Translations under genes and position numbers: made by a program
Source: Alphaproteobacteria bacterium
GTDB taxonomy: Bacteria > Pseudomonadota > Alphaproteobacteria > Rickettsiales > JAFLCR01
Reading direction: 5' to 3'
DNA: 8,514 nt
Assembly (NCBI GenBank): GCA_017302755.1
Contig: JAFLCR010000094.1
Coordinates: 1 to 8,514, forward strand
Shown: positions 1-5,165 of the stretch, one piece after another
Position numbering within the stretch: the stretch's first letter is position 1
How the letters are laid out: the number at the start of each line of letters is the position of its first letter
The notes under the pieces: model-generated
Databases searched by the model: none
Told to the model about the DNA's origin: nothing
What the model saw: only the letters and a program-made list of their open reading frames with translations

Positions 1-1367
1 TGGATGTTCATCATCACCGAGGCGTCGCCGGAAACGCACGCCACCACGGATTCGGGATGCGCCGCCTGCACGCCCATCGCGGCGGGGAGGCCGTAACCCA
101 TCGTGCCAAGGCCGCCCGAAGTCATCCAGCGCTTTGGCTTCTCAAAGGTAATAAACTGCGCGGCCCACATCTGGTGCTGGCCGACATCGGTGGTGATGTA
201 GGTGTCTTTATCCTTGGTCAGCGCGTGCAGGCGCTCGAGCGCGTATTGCGGTTTGATGGCGTCTTTCGCCTTCTCGTATTTGTAGCATTCCTTCTTGCGC
301 CAGATGTCGATCTGCTTCCACCAGCTTGCGATGGCACCGGCATTGGGCTTGTATTTCTTTTGCTTCCAGACCGAGATCATTGCCTCGAGCACCGCCGCCG
401 CGTCGCCGACGATGGGCATGTCCACCTTCACGTTTTTGTTGATGGAGGAGGAATCAACATCCACATGGATTTTCTTTGATTTGGGCGAGAATCCGTCAAG
501 CCTGCCGGTCACGCGGTCGTCGAAACGTGCGCCGATATTGATCATCACGTCGCAACCCGCCATGCAGAGATTGGCTTCGAGCGTGCCGTGCATGCCGAGC
601 ATGCCGACGAATTGCGGGTCCGACGCCGGGTATCCACCCAACCCCATCAGTGTGTTGGTAATGGGATAACCGGTCAGTTTCACAAATTCGAGTAGCAGCT
701 TGCTGGCTTTCTTGCCCGAATTGATGATGCCGCCGCCAGTGTAGAAAATAGGCTTCTTGGCTTCGGCAATCAGCTTCACCGCCTCTTCCACGAGGTGCAG
801 ATCCGCCTTTATCTTCGGCCGGTAGGACGGCCGGTTACAGGGAACAAGGCCATGATATTCGCACGGCGCGTTGCTGACATCCTTGGGAATATCGACCAGC
901 ACCGGGCCGGGACGCCCCGTGCGGGCGATGTGAAAAGCCTCATGCACGGTCTTGGCCAGGTTTTCGACGTCGTTCACCAGGTAGTTATGCTTAGTGCAAG
1001 GGCGGGTGATGCCGGTGATGTCGGCTTCCTGAAAAGCGTCGTTGCCGATCATGTGCGTGGGCACCTGGCCGGAGAGGCAGACTACGGGCACGCTGTCCAT
1101 CAGCGCGTCGGCCAGCCCTGTAATCGTGTTGGTCGCGCCGGGGCCGGAGGTGACGAGCACCACCCCCACCTTGCCGGTAGAGCGGGCATAGCCTTCCGCC
1201 GCATGCACCGCCGCCTGCTCGTGGCGCACCAGGATATGCTTGATCGAATTCTGTTTGAAGAGCGCGTCGTAAATCGGCAGCACCGCACCGCCCGGATAGC
1301 CGAACACGGTGTCAACCTCCTGGTCAATCAAGGCTTTGATAAGAATGTCGGCGCCGGTAAGGGTCAT
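1..1367 (-). CDS. ilvB: Acetolactate synthase large (catalytic) subunit, C-terminus outside window
   Basis: The thiamine-diphosphate enzyme that condenses two pyruvates to acetolactate, or pyruvate with 2-oxobutyrate, as first common step of valine, leucine and isoleucine synthesis. Reading the minus strand from ATG at 1367 gives 455 uninterrupted codons; the family is usually about 570-590 residues, so roughly a fifth is missing off the left edge. Visible landmarks are FGYPGGAVLPIYD (residues 22-34), the catalytic glutamate Glu50 in RHEQAAVHAAEGYAR, TSGPGATN, the FQEADITGITRPCTKHNY segment, GARFDDRVTGR in the central domain, and GDASVMMNIQ at the very edge, the start of the ThDP/Mg motif. 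The GDA form in place of GDG is, from memory, common in alphaproteobacteria. No Shine-Dalgarno precedes the ATG and no better in-frame start exists before an upstream stop. The regulatory subunit gene ilvH would be expected beyond the left edge. Alternatives such as glyoxylate carboligase are unlikely given the motifs. Confidence 0.96.
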   Translation of the reverse strand, partial: MTLTGADILIKALIDQEVDTVFGYPGGAVLPIYDALFKQNSIKHILVRHEQAAVHAAEGYARSTGKVGVVLVTSGPGATNTITGLADALMDSVPVVCLSGQVPTHMIGNDAFQEADITGITRPCTKHNYLVNDVENLAKTVHEAFHIARTGRPGPVLVDIPKDVSNAPCEYHGLVPCNRPSYRPKIKADLHLVEEAVKLIAEAKKPIFYTGGGIINSGKKASKLLLEFVKLTGYPITNTLMGLGGYPASDPQFVGMLGMHGTLEANLCMAGCDVMINIGARFDDRVTGRLDGFSPKSKKIHVDVDSSSINKNVKVDMPIVGDAAAVLEAMISVWKQKKYKPNAGAIASWWKQIDIWRKKECYKYEKAKDAIKPQYALERLHALTKDKDTYITTDVGQHQMWAAQFITFEKPKRWMTSGGLGTMGYGLPAAMGVQAAHPESVVACVSGDASVMMNI

Positions 1368-1374
1368 GATGACG

Positions 1375-1416
1375 TTATGCTGCGTTACAAAAAATGCAGA
1401 ATAGCGAGAAAATCAT
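1375..1416 (-). CDS. Possible 13-residue upstream ORF before ilvB (speculative)
   Basis: ATG at 1416 opens MIFSLFCIFCNAA and stops at 1375, seven bases before the ilvB ATG. The peptide is hydrophobic and contains two Ile and one Leu. A stop so close to a start that lacks a Shine-Dalgarno could allow reinitiation. The mini-ORF itself has no visible ribosome-binding site, and an ORF this short can arise by chance in T-rich sequence. Confidence 0.15.
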   Translation of the reverse strand: MIFSLFCIFCNAA

Positions 1417-1432
1417 TTTTGCAAACAACCAA

Positions 1433-1525
1433 TTACAGCATGGCTGGCCTGCTGACCCGCCAAGATTGCGCTAATGCCGGGTGGCGCAGGTATTCAAGAT
1501 ACCCTCGACACCAGCTATGGGGCAT
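1433..1525 (-). CDS. Possible 30-residue leader ORF upstream of ilvB (speculative)
   Basis: A minus-strand ORF from ATG 1525 to TAA 1433 begins MPHSWCRGYLEYLRHP and ends SRPAML. It has no Shine-Dalgarno, but its ATG lies only a few bases after the position where a transcript from the promoter at 1534-1563 would start, so it could be read leaderless. It contains scattered Leu (10, 13, 18, 30) and one Val, with no run of branched-chain codons as in classical ilv attenuators. It lies wholly within a structured region that may be a dispersed palindromic repeat, and it may only be the fortuitous translation of that element. Confidence 0.2.
   Translation of the reverse strand: MPHSWCRGYLEYLRHPALAQSWRVSRPAML
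1437..1455. repeat. Short stem-loop in the ilvB leader region
   Basis: CAGCA and TGCTG enclose an inner GG/CC pair with one bulged T, giving about seven pairs around a four-base loop. On the minus strand it follows the larger hairpin at 1480-1512. Flanking CAAT (1465-1468 on the minus strand) and ATTG just after it could extend the structure across an asymmetric internal loop. It is not followed by a T-tract on either strand, so it is not an obvious terminator. Confidence 0.4.
1480..1512. repeat. 33-bp imperfect palindrome / stem-loop upstream of ilvB
   Basis: Two 14-base arms around a CTTGA loop (minus-strand sense) pair at 12 of 14 positions, counting one G-T pair: GGTG with CACC outside, a CG/GC block in the middle and GGGTAT with ATACC at the loop, separated by two mismatches. 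It lies between the proposed ilvB promoter and the ilvB start. It could be part of a cis-acting RNA leader, or a copy of a dispersed palindromic element; the sequence alone does not decide. Confidence 0.6.
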
Positions 1526-1605
1526 TATTAACTATAATAAAATGTATATTATATATATGTCACATTTTAATAATAAAATTTAAAAATAAATAACACATAA
1601 ATGTT
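1524..1605. other. AT-rich intergenic block (about 10% G+C)
   Basis: Only eight G or C bases occur in 82 positions, while flanking genes are about 50-60% G+C. It separates the divergent ilvB and 412-residue genes. Such blocks favour duplex opening and usually hold promoters; several -10-like hexamers occur on both strands. I see no tandem repeat units or origin-type boxes in it. Confidence 0.7.
1534..1563 (-). promoter_or_regulatory. Candidate promoter for ilvB
   Basis: On the minus strand GTGACA (1563-1558) and TATTAT (1539-1534) are 18 bp apart, a reasonable sigma-70-like pair. Transcription would begin near 1527 and produce a leader of about 160 nt containing both stem-loops before the ilvB ATG at 1367. 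In such AT-rich sequence -10 matches are easy to find, so this stays tentative. Confidence 0.4.
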
Positions 1606-1647
1606 GTTTGCTCTCGTTATTCACAATGCCTCGTTTAGGAGAATTAC

Positions 1648-2886
1648 ATGAGCAAGCTGCAACAACAAAGTTACACCCAGGCTCTGCAACGTCTTGTCGA
1701 ACAACAGCCCGAGGATGAGGAAGTTGTTACCCTGCATGAATTACTGCGTGCGCACCAACAGGCAGATACTGAACTAGTGGCGCAGGACGGCAGTGATGAA
1801 CAAAAATTCGCGCCACGGATCAGATCACCCCTGACGAATGCACGCGCAGCTTTAACAAACTTGCTTTATTGGATTTTAGACCGAATCGATCCTCACGCTC
1901 AGGAGCTTCATGGCCAGGAAGAAGAAGCACCTCAAAAGAGCATGTCTCATGAACCAAAGAAAAAGATCCTTTCCTATGTGATGAAACCAAAGAAAGGGAG
2001 TGCGCCGCTTGACCAAGAGGCTCTGCTGGAGGCGCTTCAGCTTCTGGAGGAACAGACCGGGCGGATTTCCGATGACTACATCAAAACGCTGGCGCGTGAT
2101 CATGGGACCAGCGCCATCGCGGTTCGCCGCGAGCTGTTTGCCGATGCTCTGGAAGCGGCTCTTGAAGAGGCATCCAGACACTTCCAACGCCATCATCTGC
2201 CGGATTTCACACAAATGGATGCCGCGCAAACCAAAGAATGGCATGTGCAGCGAGAAGATAATTATAAACTGGATGGCCGGAATATCAGCAGGGGAAGCGT
2301 GCAACACTGGGTATTCCGTGATATTTTTGTTGAACAGGAACTCCCTTTGCGCGTGGCTGCGCTTTCGTTGACCATTCCCCATCCCAGCATCGAAGGGCTG
2401 AAACTGCATTGGCAACCTGTCGTCGTTTACGGCGGCATTACAAAAAATGAACCCTATGAAACACTGGGGCTGGAGGAATGGTATAAAGTGCTCCAAACCG
2501 TCGGGGTCACCGTGGACCGCCTGACCCGCGAAAGCCTGGATATCGTGGTGTTCGGGGGCATTGAGGAAAAAGCACAATTGAACCTGATCCGCAGATTAAG
2601 CAGCGATAATGAGGGTGCATGGAAAAACCTCTCTGTATCGGTGCTGTTCGATGAAACCCGCCCCTATGTCCACGGCGAGGGCGCTTCAGTCACCGTCAAC
2701 CCGTGGAAAGGCGATGCGGTGATTCTCAGCGATGAGCTGAGGGCGTCCCTGAGTTTTGATGTATCCTATCCTGAGCGAGATCTCGGCTTCGCAACACTTG
2801 CGGAAAGCGAGGATTTCATAAAAAAGAATGGCACTCCCGAAGCAAAAGGCCGCCTGAATGCAGATACAGGCTTATTTCATGGTTAA
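1648..2886 (+). CDS. Uncharacterised 412-residue protein
   Basis: I do not recognise this protein. The start is well supported: AGGAG at 1637-1641 is followed six bases later by ATG. There is no signal peptide or clear membrane segment; it reads as cytoplasmic. Residues 1-50 are Gln/Glu-rich and probably helical; 64-82 form an amphipathic stretch (NLLYWILDRI at 71-80); 84-118 is a charged linker with KKK and KPKK clusters; 122-182 look all-helical, with a helix-turn-helix-like segment around 143-163 that I would not call DNA-binding without a profile match. Residues 215-375 look mixed alpha/beta, with strands such as LPLRVAALSLTI, WQPVVVYGGI and LDIVVFGGI. It stands alone on the plus strand and its stop overlaps that of the convergent hydrolase gene. 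Its base composition is less G+C-rich than the metabolic genes around it, compatible with acquisition or weak expression. The long open frame with good RBS argues for a real gene. Confidence 0.8.
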   Translation: MSKLQQQSYTQALQRLVEQQPEDEEVVTLHELLRAHQQADTELVAQDGSDEQKFAPRIRSPLTNARAALTNLLYWILDRIDPHAQELHGQEEEAPQKSMSHEPKKKILSYVMKPKKGSAPLDQEALLEALQLLEEQTGRISDDYIKTLARDHGTSAIAVRRELFADALEAALEEASRHFQRHHLPDFTQMDAAQTKEWHVQREDNYKLDGRNISRGSVQHWVFRDIFVEQELPLRVAALSLTIPHPSIEGLKLHWQPVVVYGGITKNEPYETLGLEEWYKVLQTVGVTVDRLTRESLDIVVFGGIEEKAQLNLIRRLSSDNEGAWKNLSVSVLFDETRPYVHGEGASVTVNPWKGDAVILSDELRASLSFDVSYPERDLGFATLAESEDFIKKNGTPEAKGRLNADTGLFHG

Positions 2887-3992
2887 GCCCGAACGTTGGC
2901 GGCGGCAGCTAGCACGCGCTTGACGGCGCTCGCCCATAGCGTTGCTTGGAAGGGCAACTCATTGCCTTCACATAACAACATGTCGCCACGCTCCAAACCC
3001 TCGAAAATATGCTCCAGGCGGTGGTTGTTCTCACGCCAGAACACCCAGGCATGGGCTTGGCGCAGCCCGGTGGGCATGAGGGCGGTCACGCGACTGCCAA
3101 ACGGGCGATTAGCCTCCCCTCCCGTTCCCACAAACGTCGCCGGATAAAGCCGTGCCGAATCCGTGCGCTCGCGCAAGCGCTCCCCTTCCATCCCCGACAT
3201 CCCTTGCGCGAGCACCAGCTCGGCGCTCAGGCTTTCCGCCCAGCCTTCGATCAGCGTCAGATGGTAGCTTGCGCCCATTTCCCGCCGATAGGAAGCATTG
3301 CTCTCAATCAGCGCCGCCGCCCTGATGCCCGCCCCCGCACCGAGAGAATGGGCGCTGATATGCGTATGTTTTATATCGATATTTCCCTGCACCTGCCTGT
3401 ACACATCATGCATGAAATCCGTCACCATGCTGTTTTGGGGCGGCAGGCCTCGGCGGAAAGTATGCGCCACGGCGCCGTAATCGCTGCGCTTGGGTTCAAG
3501 GCCGGGAAAAAACAGCAGCAATGTATGGGACAAAGGCTCAAAAAGCGCGATGGCGTCAAAGCCCGTTGTCGCGTCGCGGTGGGCGGCCAGAGCGTAAAAC
3601 TGGAGACGGTTCCCGGAAAGCGGATCCCGGATCGCGATATCGTTTAACCCAACCCTGGGCAGCATCACTTCCTGTGGATCGTTGGTGGCAAGATAATCCA
3701 TGCTCAAGGAAGATACTTCCCATTCCGCGCCCATAAGCTGCCGGGGCTGGTAGCCCGCGTGCAGATATGCCGCCACATGGCCCAGCGCGGCTTGCAGCAT
3801 CATAGCCGGCTTTGACGCGGGATATTCAAGCAGTTCGTCCATCACATTGGGATGATAATCCCGCGTCGCCACGGCGGCGGGGCGCTCACGGTTTCCCGTC
3901 AGCAGCGCATCCAGCGATACCAGCAGCACCGCCGCGGCAGTGGCGCCACCCGCGAGCGCCAGCCTAGGGCGTCTCAGCAAAGCGTTAATCAT
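2883..3992 (-). CDS. Putative membrane-anchored lipase-like alpha/beta hydrolase
   Basis: A 369-residue protein with a short basic N-terminus (RRPR at 7-10) and a hydrophobic segment at about residues 11-32, an uncleaved anchor or signal peptide, so the rest probably lies in the periplasm. The strand LLLFFPG (158-164) followed by HISAHSLGAGAG (211-222) fits an alpha/beta hydrolase: Ser216 would be the nucleophile in an A-x-S-x-G elbow, a variant of GxSxG seen in some lipases. His314, His324 or His328 could supply the catalytic histidine; the acidic partner is not clear. This resembles class-3-like lipases only in outline, and substrate is unknown. GGGAG lies 11 bases before the ATG, a rather long spacing. 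It sits downstream of the 6S RNA gene, where many proteobacteria instead have a 5-formyltetrahydrofolate cyclo-ligase gene. Its stop shares TTAA with the convergent gene. Confidence 0.8.
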   Translation of the reverse strand: MINALLRRPRLALAGGATAAAVLLVSLDALLTGNRERPAAVATRDYHPNVMDELLEYPASKPAMMLQAALGHVAAYLHAGYQPRQLMGAEWEVSSLSMDYLATNDPQEVMLPRVGLNDIAIRDPLSGNRLQFYALAAHRDATTGFDAIALFEPLSHTLLLFFPGLEPKRSDYGAVAHTFRRGLPPQNSMVTDFMHDVYRQVQGNIDIKHTHISAHSLGAGAGIRAAALIESNASYRREMGASYHLTLIEGWAESLSAELVLAQGMSGMEGERLRERTDSARLYPATFVGTGGEANRPFGSRVTALMPTGLRQAHAWVFWRENNHRLEHIFEGLERGDMLLCEGNELPFQATLWASAVKRVLAAAANVRA

Positions 3993-4099
3993 GAAAAAGC
4001 ATTCTCCCTGTCAGTCTTTGCGACTTTTCTTGAGCATCAGGGTAGAACTTGGGGCGCTATTGTCCAGCGCAGGGCGTTGTGCGGCGCAAGATGAAAGTG

Positions 4100-4259
4100 A
4101 ATGGACCGCCCTGGCCGTTGGTTGTCATGTCGCATGCGGCCCTTAAGTAAAGGTGGGCGCCGTAATATCCGAAACCTGGGTCAGGGACAGGGACAGCTCC
4201 CGTGCAATGCATTATCGGCCCAAGGATCAAAGAAACCTGACGCACCGGGCAGTACCATT
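4100..4259 (-). ncRNA. ssrS: 6S RNA, regulator of RNA polymerase
   Basis: 6S RNA mimics an open promoter and binds the sigma-70 holoenzyme, lowering transcription in slow growth. Support here is position, promoter and fold. It lies directly downstream of zapA, the classic ssrS location. A promoter with 17-bp spacing predicts a start at about 4259. The ends pair: AATGG (4259-4255) with CCATT (4104-4100), then after an internal loop GCCCGG (4250-4245) with CC-A-GGGC (4114-4108). Further in, CCTTGGG (4225-4219) pairs with CCCAGG (4180-4175), leaving an unpaired central region and a long apical arm. Segments such as GATCCTTGGGCCGATAATG and CGGCGCCCACCT match my memory of alphaproteobacterial 6S RNAs. 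The 160-nt length is as expected. A 62-codon ORF through it is judged spurious. No clear intrinsic terminator follows; GCGCT/AGCGC at 4054-4070 forms only a weak hairpin without T-tract. Confidence 0.85.
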
Positions 4260-4266
4260 CGTTAAC

Positions 4267-4295
4267 AATATACGGCAGAACCGCCTGAAATTCAA
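4267..4295 (-). promoter_or_regulatory. Promoter of the 6S RNA gene
   Basis: On the minus strand, TTGAAT (4295-4290) and TATATT (4272-4267) are separated by exactly 17 bp. The start would fall at about 4260-4259, the base where the closing stem of the 6S fold begins. It lies downstream of the zapA stop, so ssrS can be transcribed independently of zapA. Confidence 0.75.
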
Positions 4296-4304
4296 GGGGA
4301 GGAG

Positions 4305-4328
4305 CTATCCCTTTGACGCCTATCCCTT
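4305..4328 (-). repeat. Direct repeat upstream of the 6S promoter
   Basis: AAGGGATAG occurs twice on the minus strand (4328-4320 and 4313-4305), period 15 bp, centred about 50 and 65 bp upstream of the predicted 6S start. This is a common place for an activator site, but two 9-base copies could also be chance; no known regulator site is recognised. Confidence 0.4.
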
Positions 4329-4332
4329 ATGC

Positions 4333-4695
4333 TCAGGCCGTCACCCCGGGCCTGAGGCCCCTGGTCAGGGTTTCCAGGCGGTCGGCCATGTCGTCGAGCA
4401 CCTCGGCAAAAGCATCCTCCAGCTGGCGCAGCCGGGCAGGATGAGCCGCCATTTCCAATTCGCCCAGGCTTGCGCGCAGGCGCTCATTCTCCGCTTTTTT
4501 TTCAGCGAGTTCATCGGCCAGCATCAACGCGGTCATCACCAGCAGCATTTTGTCGCTGGCGCCATAGGCCTTCCGTGAAAGCTCGGTCACCCTTGCGTCC
4601 AGCTCGGAAACCAGGGCACGCACATGGGCTTCCTGCCCGTCATCGCAGGCGATTTCGTATTCGCCGCCGTGAATGAAGATCTTGAGTGGCTTCAC
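4333..4695 (-). CDS. zapA: ZapA-family cell division protein
   Basis: ZapA binds FtsZ and promotes bundling of filaments at the division ring in the cytoplasm. The 120-residue product has the family layout: an N-terminal beta segment with KIFIHGGEYEIACDDGQEAHV (residues 5-25), a helical part ending in LLVMTALMLADELAEKKAE (about 51-69), and a C-terminal helix rich in Leu, Glu and Arg suited to the ZapA coiled-coil. It starts with GTG at 4695, overlapping the preceding stop by 4 bp (GTGA), with GGAGG ten bases upstream, so translation is probably coupled to the upstream gene. The 6S RNA gene follows, a synteny found widely in proteobacteria. Sequence is typical; length is at the upper side for the family in this class. 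Confidence 0.9.
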   Translation of the reverse strand: MKPLKIFIHGGEYEIACDDGQEAHVRALVSELDARVTELSRKAYGASDKMLLVMTALMLADELAEKKAENERLRASLGELEMAAHPARLRQLEDAFAEVLDDMADRLETLTRGLRPGVTA

Positions 4696-5036
4696 GCGTG
4701 GTCATCCTCCAGGATCGTCTGGAGTCGGCCGACCGAATCGTTGAGGCGGGTGGAGACAGTGCGGGTAACGGCCTTGATCGCCTCATATTGCTGCTCGCTT
4801 TCGGTGAGCAAGGCGTTCAGCCGTTCGTTCTCGTCGCGCAGCGCGCTGATCTCTCGCTGAAACCCATCCACCACCTCCTGTTTGAGGTCGATGGGCGGAC
4901 CAGCTTGCTCGCGCAGCGCCTCCACCGCCAAAACCAGGGTGGAAAACGCGGTTTCCAATCGCCTGCGGGCACGCATCACCGGGCCAGGCTCACCGGAAGG
5001 AAGGTCATCCATGTCGAGGGTAAGCGAATCCAGCAT
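4692..5036 (-). CDS. Small coiled-coil protein upstream of zapA (DUF4164-like)
   Basis: A 114-residue acidic cytoplasmic protein with no membrane segment. Residues about 20-45 are helical, and 50-110 have Leu/Ile heptad spacing with many Glu, Gln and Arg (for example EISALRDENERLNALL), consistent with a parallel coiled coil. Genes of this type, often assigned to DUF4164, commonly sit immediately upstream of zapA in alphaproteobacteria; the family name is from memory and not verified here. I chose ATG at 5036 because GGGAG lies nine bases before it; a TTG six bases further upstream is too close to that site. It overlaps zapA by 4 bp, so a role linked to division or ZapA is inferred from context only. 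Confidence 0.75.
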   Translation of the reverse strand: MLDSLTLDMDDLPSGEPGPVMRARRRLETAFSTLVLAVEALREQAGPPIDLKQEVVDGFQREISALRDENERLNALLTESEQQYEAIKAVTRTVSTRLNDSVGRLQTILEDDHA

Positions 5037-5165
5037 GCACAAAGACTCCCTAATCTTTTATAAATGATTAAAACAAATCACCCTGGCGGGGAAGAAAAAT
5101 CTTGCGCGTGGGGCGCCGGCACGGCATGAAGGCGCTGTCCCCTCCTCCTTTTCGGATATGCACGC
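5037..5165. promoter_or_regulatory. Divergent intergenic region between the zapA operon and tkt
   Basis: This 129-bp gap must hold the promoters of two divergent operons. An AT-rich stretch at 5051-5080 contains TATAAA (5062-5057, minus strand), which could serve as the -10 of the coiled-coil/zapA transcript with a start near 5050, giving a leader that is little more than the GGGAG site; no good -35 is seen. For tkt no convincing promoter pair is visible, and only a weak GGA precedes its ATG. Confidence 0.4.

Noticed and set aside
795..1583. Long plus-strand ORF opposite ilvB (262 codons)
   Set aside because: It is antisense to the well-identified acetolactate synthase, ends in AT-rich intergenic sequence and has no family-like features.
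1368..1647. T-box or known amino-acid riboswitch upstream of ilvB
   Set aside because: No T-box consensus or recognised aptamer core was seen; the structure present is a simple imperfect hairpin.
4054..4070. GCGCT/AGCGC hairpin after the 6S RNA as its terminator
   Set aside because: Only five pairs and no T-tract follows on the minus strand.
4057..4245. Minus-strand 62-codon ORF downstream of zapA
   Set aside because: It lies almost wholly within the 6S RNA gene, has no ribosome-binding site and its translation looks like structured-RNA sequence, rich in Pro, Gly, Cys and Thr.
5068..5127. Minus-strand 19-codon ORF (MPCRRPTRKIFLPRQGDLF) in the tkt/zapA gap, preceded at a distance by AGGAGG
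   Set aside because: The purine run is about 14 bases from the ATG, too far for good initiation, it overlaps the probable promoter region, and nothing else supports it.
5060..5127. Plus-strand promoter for tkt
   Set aside because: Several weak -10 and -35 matches exist in the AT-rich stretch and at TTGCGC, but no pair with good spacing on both hexamers.
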